This document shows positions 7,634 to 16,779 of a stretch of DNA of 64,000 nt, in pieces. The number at the start of each line of letters is the position of its first letter. Within the stretch, counting starts at the first letter, position 1. The notes beneath the pieces are model-generated. The model worked only from the letters and a program-made list of their open reading frames with translations. It was not told where the DNA came from and did no database searches. This stretch comes from Bacillota bacterium (lineage in GTDB: Bacteria > Bacillota > Clostridia > Lachnospirales > Lachnospiraceae). A program made the translations under genes and the position numbers. The stretch is taken from positions 1-64,000 of the forward strand of contig JAEZKU010000056.1 of NCBI GenBank assembly GCA_023436065.1, written 5' to 3'.

Positions 7634-10063
7634 ATGATACGGCACTTGGATTTAAATAATGAATGGAAATATTCGGAAGGGTTTGAGGAGCAGATGCTGA
7701 ATAAGGATTACGATGACAGCAAAATGGAGCAGATCCGAATTCCACATACCAATAAGCTGCTCCCCTATCATTATATTGATGAAATGGATTATCAATTCAT
7801 CAGCTGCTATCGGAGGCATATCTATGCGGAACCGGACTGGATGAGTAAGCAGGTACTACTCACCTTTGAGGCGGTAGCGCATGTAGCCAGGGTATATGTT
7901 AATGGTATTGAGGCTGCCGTTCATGAGGGTGGATATACTGCCTTCACCGTGAATATCTCTCAGTTACTGGACTATGGTGAGGATAACGTGATTGCGGTGA
8001 TGGCAGACAGCAGAGAATGCAATAACCTTCCGCCCTTTGGTAATGTGATTGACTATCTGACCTATGGCGGTATCTACCGTGAAGTTTCACTGGATATCAA
8101 AGAACAATACTATATAGACGATGTCTATGTAAGAACCAGAGATACCGGTAACCGTCAGGCAGATGAGAAGACGGTTGACCTCTCTGTGAAGCTGAATAGT
8201 CCAATCGAAGGTGAGGGACTGAAGCTGGACTATTCACTGCTGGACAGTCAGGGAGGAGTAATCTGCGCTGACTTTAGATTAATGGATCAGGAGTACTTGA
8301 ATTTTACTTTTGACATTAAGGGGATCCGGGAGTGGAATATCGATGATCCCAACCTTTACTTTTTGAAATTGGAGCTTAGCGGGAATGCAACCGGTGTAGG
8401 AAAGCTGGATGAGAAAAAGGTACGGTTTGGATTTCGTACCTGCGAATTCAGAAAAGACGGTTTTTATTTAAATCACAGAAAAATCAAGCTTTTAGGGCTG
8501 AACAGACACCAGAGTTATCCATATGTAGGGTATGCAATGCCAAAGAGGCAGCAGCAGAGAGATGCGGAGATTTTAAAGCATGAGCTTAAGGTCAATGCAG
8601 TACGAACGTCACATTACCCGCAGTCCAGGCATTTCCTGGATCGATGCGACGAGCTCGGGCTTCTGGTATTTACCGAAATTCCAGGCTGGCAGCATATCGG
8701 GGATTCGGCTTGGAGGGACATTGCGGTGAATACGGTAGGAGAGATGATTCTTCAATACAGAAACCATCCTTCTATCATTCTCTGGGGAGTGCGAATTAAT
8801 GAATCACAGGATGATGATGAGTTCTACACCCGGACGAACCGTTTGGCACATGAGCTTGATCCGGACAGACAGACCGGTGGAGTCAGGTACCTTCAGAAAA
8901 GTAGCCTGCTGGAGGATGTCTATACCTATAATGATTTTTATCATAATGGAACCAATCCCGGACTAAGCAAGAAAGAGAAGGCAACCTCAAATATGGCTGC
9001 CCCGTATCTGGTCACTGAATTTAACGGACATATGTTTCCGACTAAGCTTTTTGATGATGAGGAACATCGTCTGGAGCATGCCCTAAGGCATGCCCGTGTA
9101 CTGGATGCATTGTTTGCACAGGAGGAGATTACCGGAGGATTTGGCTGGTGTATGACAGACTACAATACGCACAAGGATTTCGGAAGCGGTGACAGGATCT
9201 GTTATCACGGAGTGATGGATATGTTCCGTAACCCGAAACAGGCAGCAGCAGTATACGCCAGTCAATCAGATGCTGAGGTCATCTGCGAGGTTAATTCCAC
9301 TTTGGATATTGGGGATCATCCGGCTGGAAATATCAAACAGATTTATGCTTTTACGAATGCGGATAGCATAAGATTGTATAAGAATAACACGTTCATCAGG
9401 GAGTTTTACCCCTCCGGGAATCAGTTTAAACATCTGCCTCATCCGCCAATCCTGATTGATGATTTTATCGGAGAACTGCTTGAGAAGGAAGAAGGTTATG
9501 ATCATAGGACCTCTCAGGTGATGAAACAAATCCTTTATGCAGTTAAAAAGTACGGATCAATCAATCTTCCGATAAAATATAAGTTCAGAATGGCTATGCT
9601 GATGTTAACCAAGCATCTCACACTGGAGGAAGGAACCAGATTGTATTATAAATACATCGGAGGCTGGGGTGGGCAAGCCACAAGCTTTCGCTTTGAAGCG
9701 ATCAAGGATAACCGGGTCGTGAAGACAATCACGAAAGCACCCGCAGGTCATCCAAAGCTAATCATTTCGACAGATGCACAGGAGCTTACGGAAGGGGAAA
9801 CCTATGATATTGCTGCAATCCGGATCAAAGCTGTTGATGTCAACGGGAATCTGCTGCCGTATTATCAGGAGCCGGTTACGCTTCGTGCCGGTGGAGCAAT
9901 TGCCTTGATCGGTCCTGAGACAATCAGCCTGAAGGGTGGATATGGCGGGACCTATATCAGAACGACAGGGGTAACCGGGGAAGGAACACTCTATCTGCGT
10001 CAGGCCGATCTGGGTGAATATACGGTCAACTTCCGGGTCAGAGAAGGTAATCCTGCGAGATAA
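7634..10063 (+). CDS. Glycoside hydrolase family 2 (beta-galactosidase/beta-glucuronidase-like)
   Basis: An 809-residue cytoplasmic glycosidase without a signal peptide. It has the GH2 order: jelly-roll sugar-binding domain (about 1-170), immunoglobulin-like domain (170-275), TIM barrel (275-560) and C-terminal beta domains. The barrel carries GLNRHQSYP, the acid/base Glu390 in RINES, and the nucleophile Glu462 in LVTEFNGH. The C-terminal 150 residues look like the Ig-like domains of shorter GH2 enzymes. Next to an alpha-galactosidase and a GPH symporter it most likely cleaves beta-galactosides, but beta-glucuronidase or beta-mannosidase activity cannot be excluded from sequence alone. The ATG at 7634 has GGAAAGGAG upstream. 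Confidence 0.9.
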   Translation: MIRHLDLNNEWKYSEGFEEQMLNKDYDDSKMEQIRIPHTNKLLPYHYIDEMDYQFISCYRRHIYAEPDWMSKQVLLTFEAVAHVARVYVNGIEAAVHEGGYTAFTVNISQLLDYGEDNVIAVMADSRECNNLPPFGNVIDYLTYGGIYREVSLDIKEQYYIDDVYVRTRDTGNRQADEKTVDLSVKLNSPIEGEGLKLDYSLLDSQGGVICADFRLMDQEYLNFTFDIKGIREWNIDDPNLYFLKLELSGNATGVGKLDEKKVRFGFRTCEFRKDGFYLNHRKIKLLGLNRHQSYPYVGYAMPKRQQQRDAEILKHELKVNAVRTSHYPQSRHFLDRCDELGLLVFTEIPGWQHIGDSAWRDIAVNTVGEMILQYRNHPSIILWGVRINESQDDDEFYTRTNRLAHELDPDRQTGGVRYLQKSSLLEDVYTYNDFYHNGTNPGLSKKEKATSNMAAPYLVTEFNGHMFPTKLFDDEEHRLEHALRHARVLDALFAQEEITGGFGWCMTDYNTHKDFGSGDRICYHGVMDMFRNPKQAAAVYASQSDAEVICEVNSTLDIGDHPAGNIKQIYAFTNADSIRLYKNNTFIREFYPSGNQFKHLPHPPILIDDFIGELLEKEEGYDHRTSQVMKQILYAVKKYGSINLPIKYKFRMAMLMLTKHLTLEEGTRLYYKYIGGWGGQATSFRFEAIKDNRVVKTITKAPAGHPKLIISTDAQELTEGETYDIAAIRIKAVDVNGNLLPYYQEPVTLRAGGAIALIGPETISLKGGYGGTYIRTTGVTGEGTLYLRQADLGEYTVNFRVREGNPAR

Positions 10064-10147
10064 ACCCATGGGTATGGGACAATTGGGTAACTCGCCGAAG
10101 AGCTATAGATATATTCGCAATCACTATATAAGAAAAGAGGAGAAGGT

Positions 10148-11500
10148 ATGAATTTAACACGTAAAGAAAAAATCTCTTATGGAATGGGTGCTGTTGGGAA
10201 GGACATGGTCTACTGTATTGTTTCCGGCTTCTTGCTATACTACTATAAAGATGTACTTGGTATCAGTGCAACCTTCATCGGTGTATTGTTTATGATTGCC
10301 CGTATCTTTGATGCCTTAAACGATCCCTTCATGGGAATTCTGATTGAGAAGACCGACACAAAATGGGGTAAATTCAGACCCTGGCTGCTGATCGGAACCA
10401 TCTTAAGTGCGATTTCACTTATTGTGATGTATTCGGTTCCAAAGGGATTAAGCGGAACCCCTTTGCTCATCTATGTTTCTGTGGCGTACATACTGTGGTG
10501 TGCTACCTATACACTGATGGATATTCCTTACTGGTCCATGATACCTGCCATCAGCCAAAATGAGAAGGACAGGGAGTCTATTTCTGTTATCGGCAGAAGC
10601 TGCGCCGGGCTTGGTTTCGCTATTCCTACTGCCTTGACGATGGTATTGCTTCCTATCCTGGGCAAAGGAGATGAGCGCCTTGGATTTCAGAGGATTGCCG
10701 GTATCATTGCCGTGATCTTTCTGGCTACTATTCTTGTAACGGTGACGAATGTCAGAGAAAAGGAAAAACCGATCGTCAGATCACCCAGAATCAAGGAGAT
10801 GTTCCGGGCTTTATTCAGCAATGACCAGGCGATGGCGATCGTAATCATGATTGTAATCTTTAATGCCTCTGTCTACCTGACCTCACAGCTTGCCATCTAT
10901 TTCTTCAAATACGATATCGGTAATGCCGCATTATACGGAATCTTCGGTACAGTGGGCGGTGCCACACAGATTCTTTCCATGATGACGCTTCCCATACTTC
11001 GTCAGAAGTTTAGGAGGAAAGCGATATTTACAGGCGCACTGTTGCTTGCAATTCTGGGTTACGCCCTGTTGTTCATACTTGGTGAGACGGATACTTCGAA
11101 TCTGGTGCTGCTTTGTGTCGCAGCAATTATTATTTACTTTGGTTTTGGTCTGGCAACAGTACTGACAACTGTATTTCTTGCTGATACTGTGGATTATGGC
11201 GAATGGAAGACTAAGCAGAGAAGTGAAAGTGTCATCTTCTCCATGCAGACCTTCGTGGTACAGCTGGCTTCAGCGTTTTCCGTCCTGATAGCCGGCATCA
11301 GTCTGGATGTAGTAAAGCTGGATGTGAATGCAGAGGTGCAGAAAGCCTCAACACTACAGGGAATGCGTATCTTTATGATTGTAATTCCAATGATTGGTTT
11401 ACTTATATCCATCCTTTTGTTTAGAAAAAAATATAAGCTGACAGAAGAACGTATGGGAGAGATTTTGGCCGAGCTTAAGGAAAGGGAAGGAGTCAAATGA
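10148..11500 (+). CDS. GPH-family sugar:cation symporter
   Basis: A 450-residue transporter of the glycoside-pentoside-hexuronide:cation symporter family (MelB/YicJ type) with about twelve membrane segments. The N-terminal SYGMGAVGKDMVY, the loop DPFMGILIEKTDTKWGKFRP and the central Asp/Arg-rich cytoplasmic loop are typical. It should bring galactosides into the cell with Na+ or H+ for cleavage by the two flanking glycosidases. It overlaps the GH36 gene by four bases (ATGA), a sign of translational coupling. The start at 10148 has AAGAGGAGAAGG upstream. Confidence 0.92.
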   Translation: MNLTRKEKISYGMGAVGKDMVYCIVSGFLLYYYKDVLGISATFIGVLFMIARIFDALNDPFMGILIEKTDTKWGKFRPWLLIGTILSAISLIVMYSVPKGLSGTPLLIYVSVAYILWCATYTLMDIPYWSMIPAISQNEKDRESISVIGRSCAGLGFAIPTALTMVLLPILGKGDERLGFQRIAGIIAVIFLATILVTVTNVREKEKPIVRSPRIKEMFRALFSNDQAMAIVIMIVIFNASVYLTSQLAIYFFKYDIGNAALYGIFGTVGGATQILSMMTLPILRQKFRRKAIFTGALLLAILGYALLFILGETDTSNLVLLCVAAIIIYFGFGLATVLTTVFLADTVDYGEWKTKQRSESVIFSMQTFVVQLASAFSVLIAGISLDVVKLDVNAEVQKASTLQGMRIFMIVIPMIGLLISILLFRKKYKLTEERMGEILAELKEREGVK

Positions 11501-13908
11501 TAAGAAGAAGCAAGGATTTATTTATCCTGGAAACAAAGAATACGACCTACTGCTTTCGTATTATGCCAAGTGGTCATCTAGAGCATCTCTATTATGGGAA
11601 AAGGATTAAGCTTGATGCCGGGATGGAACCTCTGATTGAGAAGCATCGTTTCTTAGGAGGTACCGAGCTGGCTTATTCGACGGAGTACCCTAACTTAGGA
11701 CTTGAGGATCTCTGTCTTGAGATGTCTTCGCACGGCAAGGGCGATATCAGGGAAGCCTTTATTGAACTAATTCATGCAGATGGAAGCAGTACCAGCGACT
11801 TTCTGTTCAGAGATGCGAAGCTGTTAACAAGAAAGGCTGCTCTAGTGACCCTGCCGTCTGCTTACCTAGAGGCTTCTGAGACAGTCAGTGAGGCTGTGAG
11901 TACCGCCCCGGAAGAGAAGTACGTCAGCCTTGCAGTAGAATTATATGATAAGAATTATGATATTGGGCTTACGTTAATTTATTCTGTCTTCGAGGAATGT
12001 GATGTCATTACAAGAAGTGCTGTGGTGAAAAATACCTCCGAGGCTATGATCAGGATCAATCGTATGATGAGCGGTCAACTGGATTTTGATACGGCAGCTT
12101 ATCATTTTAGTACCTTTCATGGTAACTGGGCAAGAGAGATGAAGCGACATGAGGTGAAGGCATCCCCCGGAATATGGGTAAGTGACTCCAAGTCGGGTAT
12201 TTCCGGTAACCGAAGCAATCCCTTCTTCATGATCAGCAGTGAAGAGTCCGGTGAGGATTATGGCGACTGCTATGGCATCAATCTGATTTACAGCGGTAAT
12301 CATTATGAAGCAGCGGAAGTGAGCAGTACGGGGAAGCTGAGGGTGATCAACGGAATCAGCCCTAACGGTTTTGAGTGGCAGTTAGGACCCGGGCAGATCT
12401 TTGAAGCACCTGAAGCAGTCTATACCTACTCGGATAAAGGTGCCGGCGGTATGAGCCGGAATATGCATCAATTTATCAGAAAGCATATCGTCAGAGGTTA
12501 TTGGAGGGATAGGAGCCGGCCGGTTCTTTTAAACAGCTGGGAGGCCAACTACTTTAAGTTCAACGAGAGTAAGCTGTTGAAACAGGCGAAGGCAGCTAAG
12601 GAAGTGGGAATAGAGCTTTTTGTGCTGGATGACGGATGGTTTGGAAAAAGAAATGATGATACCTCCTCCCTTGGTGATTGGACTGAGAATCGGGAGAAGC
12701 TGAAAAGCGGATTAAAAGGGCTTGCAGATGCAATCAATGCTCTTGGGTTGGATTTTGGTATCTGGGTGGAGCCTGAAATGCTGAATGAGGATAGTGAACT
12801 GTTCCGACTCCATCCGGATTGGGCAGTCAGGATTCCCGGATTGGGGCATTCCCTCGGAAGAAACCAGATGATTCTGGATTTGACCAGAGAAGAGGTGTGT
12901 ACCTATATCGTACAGGAGATGACCAGGGTATTCTCAGGTGCCAATATCAGTTATGTCAAATGGGATATGAACCGTATCTTTTCTGACTGTTACAGTAGTG
13001 CACTGCAACCGGAACAGCAGATGGAGTTTGGTCATCGTTATATACTCGGATTGTATCGGATCCTTGATACGCTGACCGAACGCTTCCCGAAGATACTATT
13101 CGAAAGCTGCGCCTCCGGAGGGAATCGGTTTGATCTGGGCATGCTGTGCTATATGCCGCAGACCTGGGCAAGTGACAATACAGATGCCATCTGCAGAGCT
13201 GAGATTCAAGCCGGTTACAGCTATGGCTATCCTATGTCAACCATTGGGGCCCATGTCTCTTCCTGTCCGAACCATCAGACTCTTCGGAATACTTCCATTG
13301 AGACCCGGTTTGAAGTAGCTGCATTCGGACTTCTTGGGTACGAACTCAATCTGACAGAGCTAAATTCTGAGGAGAAACAGGCAGTGGCTAATCAGATTGC
13401 GTTTTATAAGGAGCATAGGGAAGTATTCCAGTTCGGGGACTTCTACCGGATCAAAACCAATGAAGCCGGATGTTATCAGTGGATCAGCGTCGCCTCAGAC
13501 AGAAAGAAGGCACTGGGGTTATATCTTCAGAAGGAAGTTATTCCGAATAATGCGTATGGTAAATTCCGTACAAGGGGTCTTGAGGATGATAGGGTATATC
13601 ATATGACAAACCGGCAGCGTACCTTCAATATCAAGGAGTTCGGTGATTTGATCAATATGATATCACCGATCCATATCAAAAAGGATTCCCTGGCACATAA
13701 TCTGATTGCATTGGTGAAGAAGATGCCGGGTGAGAAAGAAGATTGCACTGCATACGGAGACCTTTTCAATCATGCCGGTGTCAAATTGAAGCAGGGCTTC
13801 GCGGGAACAGGCTATGATGAAGAGGTACGGTTATTCCAGGATTATGCTTCCCGCCTGTATCTTTGGGAAGCGATAGATATCGTTGACATATCCGGAAAAC
13901 AGTGTTAG
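11497..13908 (+). CDS. Alpha-galactosidase, glycoside hydrolase family 36
   Basis: An 803-residue intracellular alpha-galactosidase of the usual bacterial GH36 length (AgaA/RafA type). The N-terminal beta-supersandwich (about 1-330) precedes a TIM barrel with DDGWFGKRNDD, the nucleophile Asp490 in KWDMNR, FESCASGGNRFD, and the acid/base motif SDNTD beginning at Ser559, then a short C-terminal beta domain. It removes alpha-1,6-galactose from raffinose-family sugars or galactomannan oligosaccharides. Its start overlaps the stop of the symporter gene. The 3' end of this gene contains the promoter of the ABC-F gene (13883-13911). No terminator is obvious right after the stop codon. Confidence 0.95.
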   Translation: MIRRSKDLFILETKNTTYCFRIMPSGHLEHLYYGKRIKLDAGMEPLIEKHRFLGGTELAYSTEYPNLGLEDLCLEMSSHGKGDIREAFIELIHADGSSTSDFLFRDAKLLTRKAALVTLPSAYLEASETVSEAVSTAPEEKYVSLAVELYDKNYDIGLTLIYSVFEECDVITRSAVVKNTSEAMIRINRMMSGQLDFDTAAYHFSTFHGNWAREMKRHEVKASPGIWVSDSKSGISGNRSNPFFMISSEESGEDYGDCYGINLIYSGNHYEAAEVSSTGKLRVINGISPNGFEWQLGPGQIFEAPEAVYTYSDKGAGGMSRNMHQFIRKHIVRGYWRDRSRPVLLNSWEANYFKFNESKLLKQAKAAKEVGIELFVLDDGWFGKRNDDTSSLGDWTENREKLKSGLKGLADAINALGLDFGIWVEPEMLNEDSELFRLHPDWAVRIPGLGHSLGRNQMILDLTREEVCTYIVQEMTRVFSGANISYVKWDMNRIFSDCYSSALQPEQQMEFGHRYILGLYRILDTLTERFPKILFESCASGGNRFDLGMLCYMPQTWASDNTDAICRAEIQAGYSYGYPMSTIGAHVSSCPNHQTLRNTSIETRFEVAAFGLLGYELNLTELNSEEKQAVANQIAFYKEHREVFQFGDFYRIKTNEAGCYQWISVASDRKKALGLYLQKEVIPNNAYGKFRTRGLEDDRVYHMTNRQRTFNIKEFGDLINMISPIHIKKDSLAHNLIALVKKMPGEKEDCTAYGDLFNHAGVKLKQGFAGTGYDEEVRLFQDYASRLYLWEAIDIVDISGKQC

Positions 13909-13911
13909 AAT
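13883..13911 (+). promoter_or_regulatory. Promoter of the ABC-F leader, inside the 3' end of the GH36 gene
   Basis: TTGACA at 13883-13888 and TAGAAT at 13906-13911 have 17-base spacing. The -10 region shares ACAGTGTTAGAATA with the ABC-exporter promoter at 21159. Confidence 0.75.
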
Positions 13912-13994
13912 ATGGCAGTAAAATAAATTGTCCTATGCTGTGAACCGTCAGTAGGGATGATTGATCAGACAAATTATAGAAAGAGGGATCAGGA

Positions 13995-14015
13995 ATGATA
14001 ATTATTACTTGCTAA
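13995..14015 (+). CDS. Six-residue leader peptide (MIIITC) of the ABC-F gene
   Basis: ATG at 13995 follows AGAGGGATCAGGA and encodes Met-Ile-Ile-Ile-Thr-Cys before TAA. The last three sense codons are exactly the left arm of a 9-bp stem, so a ribosome stalled by an antibiotic would prevent that stem. Peptide production is inferred, not shown. Confidence 0.5.
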   Translation: MIIITC

Positions 14016-14205
14016 TGAATTTGAATAGCGATGAATGCAGCCGGACCGGCTTTCTTTTGTTGCGGGCAAGTAATGAATATCCTCTCTTTCTTCCTATATC
14101 AGAGCAGTATGCTGCATATGCAGCATGACTTATCATTGTGTTTCGTAGAGACAATACAGTGTTCTTAGTACTGTTGCTCTATATGGAGAAAGTATACTGT
14201 GCAGG

Positions 14206-14240
14206 AAACCCACAAGAGAAAATTCTTTTGTGGGTTTTTT
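14206..14240 (+). terminator. Conditional terminator before the ABC-F gene
   Basis: AAACCCACAAGAG (14206-14218) pairs with CTTTTGTGGGTTT (14225-14237) and runs into a row of T. It lies about 60 bases upstream of the ABC-F start, so it must be read through for expression. Confidence 0.85.
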
Positions 14241-14301
14241 CGTTTCAAAAGTATGGCATGGCTGTTTTACAGGGACTTATGCTTGGAAGGAGTGTGATGT
14301 T

Positions 14302-15879
14302 ATGTCCCAGATTAATGTAAATGATTTAACGTTTGGTTATACAACCAGCTATGATATGATATTTGAACATGTCAGCTTCCAGATTGATACGGATTGGAGG
14401 CTTGGTTTTATCGGGAGAAACGGCAGGGGAAAGACAACCTTTTTAAAGCTGTTAATGGGTGCCTATGATTATCAAGGTACAATTACTTCCCCGGTAAGCT
14501 TCAGTTATTTTCCCTTTGAGGTTGTGGATGAAGCAAAGCTTACGTTGACCGTTATCAAGGATACCATTGCTCCATATACGAAGTGGGAGCAGGAGATGGA
14601 GCAATGTCTGAAGGAAAATCACAGTGAAGAAAGTCTTGAAAGATATGGAAAGCTACAGGAGCTTTATCTGGCAAATGACGGATATATCATCGAGGAATTA
14701 ATCGAGAAGGAACTTGGTAAGTTAAGGGTAGATTCTACTGTTCTAACCAGAGCTTATCATACCCTGAGCTTTGGTGAGAGAACCAAGCTGATGCTTGCCG
14801 CTTTATTTTTAAGGAAGAATAATTTCCTTCTGATTGATGAACCTACAAATCATCTGGATATGGAGGGCAGAGATACACTTGCAGAGTATTTGAGGAGTAA
14901 AAAAGGCTTTATTCTCGTATCTCATGACAGAAATTTTCTGGACGGCTGCATCGATCACGTACTTTCCATCAACAGGACGGATATCGAAGTACAGAAAGGA
15001 AATTATTCAAGCTGGTGGGAGAACAAAGAACGGCGTGATAATTATGAACTGGATAAGAACGAACAGCTAAAAAAGGAGATTGTAATACTGGCAGATGCGG
15101 CAAAAAGAGCAAAGGGTTGGTCAGATCAGGTTGAGGCCAGTAAGATCGGAACCCATACCTTCGACAGAGGTGCAGTAGGTCATAAGGCTGCAAAGATGAT
15201 GAAACGGGCGAAGGCAATCGAGAACAGAAAGCTTGATGCGATTGAAGAGAAGAAAAGTCTTTTGAAGAATATTGAAGAACTAAGTGATTTAAAAATCAAT
15301 ATACTTCCTGTAACGGGAAGAAGATTGATGGAGGCAGAGGATTTAAGTCTTTATTTTGATGATCGCAGGATTGCTTCAGGCATTCAATTCAATCTATCAA
15401 AGGGAAGCAGACTTGCTATCAGGGGAAAGAACGGATCGGGAAAGACCACCTTACTTAAGCTCCTGTTGGGAGAGAAGATTGACTATCAGGGAAGGTATTA
15501 TGTCGCGCCGTCCCTTAGGATTTCTTATGTTTCTCAGGATACATCCTATCTGACCGGTAATCTGAGAGACTTAGCGGTAAGGTACGGACTGGATGAGAGC
15601 ATATTTAAGACAGTTTTACGTCAACTGGATTTTGCGAGAGTACAATTTGAGAAGGACATATCGGAATTCAGTGCCGGTCAGAAGAAAAAGGTTCTGCTTG
15701 CAAAAAGTCTTGCAGAGCCTGCCCAGGTTTTTGTATGGGACGAACCACTGAATTACATCGATATCTTTTCCAGAATACAGATCGAAGAGTTAATCTTAAA
15801 ATTCCAACCGACGCTTGTTTTCGTGGAACATGACAGGACATTCTGTGAACGAATTGCAACTGAGACTCTAAGACTATAA
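14302..15879 (+). CDS. Lsa-type ABC-F ribosomal protection protein
   Basis: A 525-residue soluble protein with two ATP-binding domains and no membrane part. Domain 1 has Walker A GRNGRGKTT, signature LSFGERTK and Walker B LLIDEPTNHLD; domain 2 has GKNGSGKTT, FSAGQKKK and VFVWDEPLNYID. The linker between them (about residues 240-330), ending near GAVGHKAAKMMKRAK, matches the Lsa/Vga group, which removes lincosamides, pleuromutilins and streptogramin A from the ribosome. ORFs reach back to 14230, but GGAAGGAGTG before the ATG at 14302 fixes the start. The attenuated leader supports antibiotic-induced expression. The resistance spectrum cannot be read from the sequence. Confidence 0.88.
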   Translation: MSQINVNDLTFGYTTSYDMIFEHVSFQIDTDWRLGFIGRNGRGKTTFLKLLMGAYDYQGTITSPVSFSYFPFEVVDEAKLTLTVIKDTIAPYTKWEQEMEQCLKENHSEESLERYGKLQELYLANDGYIIEELIEKELGKLRVDSTVLTRAYHTLSFGERTKLMLAALFLRKNNFLLIDEPTNHLDMEGRDTLAEYLRSKKGFILVSHDRNFLDGCIDHVLSINRTDIEVQKGNYSSWWENKERRDNYELDKNEQLKKEIVILADAAKRAKGWSDQVEASKIGTHTFDRGAVGHKAAKMMKRAKAIENRKLDAIEEKKSLLKNIEELSDLKINILPVTGRRLMEAEDLSLYFDDRRIASGIQFNLSKGSRLAIRGKNGSGKTTLLKLLLGEKIDYQGRYYVAPSLRISYVSQDTSYLTGNLRDLAVRYGLDESIFKTVLRQLDFARVQFEKDISEFSAGQKKKVLLAKSLAEPAQVFVWDEPLNYIDIFSRIQIEELILKFQPTLVFVEHDRTFCERIATETLRL

Positions 15880-16112
15880 CCGGGATAGGACTGCCTATGA
15901 TAAATTGGACCTGTTGCCGAAATATGGAAAATATGATAAGATTATGATAAATAGTTCACAGTAGCGAGGAGGAATAACAGAAACATTTATCGGTTATGAT
16001 AATATAGCTTAATAGAAACCATTCATGTACAATCTCTGAAATAGTTTTATCAGCATTACAAGATCTAGGTTATACCAAAGTCCAATGCGAAAGATTAGGA
16101 GAGGTGAACAGT

Positions 16113-16343
16113 ATGAAAGAGTTGAAACTTTTATTACTCTTGGAATTTGAGTGGAGAATGTTCCGCGTTCAGCGGAAGGTTATTAATTGGCTAGTCGGTA
16201 AAGGTTTTAAATTAAGTTCCAGAATCCTATGTTTCATTAATCACAGTCTTGATAATTATATGGTGGCTTTAGCTGAAAACAGGCATCAATATGAGCAGAT
16301 CACCGGACAGATCATTCAATACTATAAACGTGATGAAATATAA
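16113..16343 (+). CDS. Small protein, possible Spo0E-like phosphatase
   Basis: A 76-residue protein. The pattern LLEFEWRMFRVQRKVINWL, then GFKLSSRILCFINHSLDNYM, resembles the two-helix Spo0E family (helix, glycine turn, SxxLDxxI helix), whose members remove phosphate from Spo0A~P and delay sporulation. The match to SQELD is only partial here (NHSLDN), so the assignment is tentative. GTG at 16104 is in frame but lies inside the AGGAGAGGTG ribosome binding site; the ATG at 16113 is preferred. It stands alone and ends at the bidirectional terminator at 16347. Confidence 0.55.
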   Translation: MKELKLLLLLEFEWRMFRVQRKVINWLVGKGFKLSSRILCFINHSLDNYMVALAENRHQYEQITGQIIQYYKRDEI

Positions 16344-16346
16344 AAA

Positions 16347-16388
16347 ACTACCTGTCAACCTCGGAATAATCGGTGTTTGGCAGGTAGT
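16347..16388. terminator. Bidirectional terminator
   Basis: ACTACCTGTCAACC pairs with GGTGTTTGGCAGGTAGT. On the minus strand the stem is followed by TTTTTTAT, on the plus strand by ATTTATT. It separates two small convergent genes. Confidence 0.8.
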
Positions 16389-16397
16389 ATTTATTAC

Positions 16398-16523
16398 TTA
16401 AGCATTTTTCTTGGGCTTTTTCACAAGCTCCGGCTCAGGCATGATCGGCTTTAATGAAGGTAATACGCCAGTATCTGCCTTTTTCTTCTTCTTAACTTCT
16501 TTCTTAATATCTCTGTTTGCCAT
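16398..16523 (-). CDS. 41-residue lysine-rich small protein
   Basis: A short reading frame on the minus strand, starting with ATG at 16523 behind AAGGGGTGG and stopping at 16398, ten bases before the shared terminator. The peptide has a basic stretch (KKEVKKKKKAD, residues 7-17) followed by a proline-rich part (LPSLKPIMPEPELVKKP). No known family is recognised. The good ribosome binding site, the clean stop before a terminator and an AT-rich upstream region with a TATAAT box support a real gene. It could bind nucleic acid or phospholipid through its lysines, but that is only a guess from composition. Confidence 0.6.
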   Translation of the reverse strand: MANRDIKKEVKKKKKADTGVLPSLKPIMPEPELVKKPKKNA

Positions 16524-16779
16524 GAATACCACCCCTTAAAAAGATAATTTAATATATATTATTATAATAAGATATGTCGATTTCGTCCAGTAAAACTTTG
16601 TACTGAAAGACGACCAATCAGTTAGAACGAATATGTATTTTTCATATGATTCAACTTCTTTTGTATGGAATCTAAGGATGCGTCCATAATAGATAAGTAA
16701 GTGAGAAGGAAATGCTCCTGCATCTGCAAATTTTAGCTTACACCAAAATTGTAAGGTGTGCGAAAGAAGGGAGATCAGA

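Larger units (their letters stand above)
13918..14301 (+). promoter_or_regulatory. Attenuator leader of the ABC-F gene
   Basis: This 384-base leader has the layout of ribosome-stalling attenuators of antibiotic-resistance ABC-F genes. A six-codon uORF (13995-14015) comes first. Its codons 4 to 6 (14004-14012, ATTACTTGC) pair perfectly with GCAAGTAAT at 14066-14074. TTTCTTTTGT (14051-14060) can pair with the left arm of the terminator (14206-14218) as an antiterminator. An 18-base palindrome, ATGCTGCATATGCAGCAT, lies at 14109-14126. The terminator at 14206-14240 stands just before the ABC-F ribosome binding site. Confidence 0.65.

Noticed and set aside
14138..14320. 60-codon frame in the ABC-F leader
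   Set aside because: It runs through the terminator and past the ABC-F start in another frame, and has no ribosome binding site; it is not likely to be a gene.
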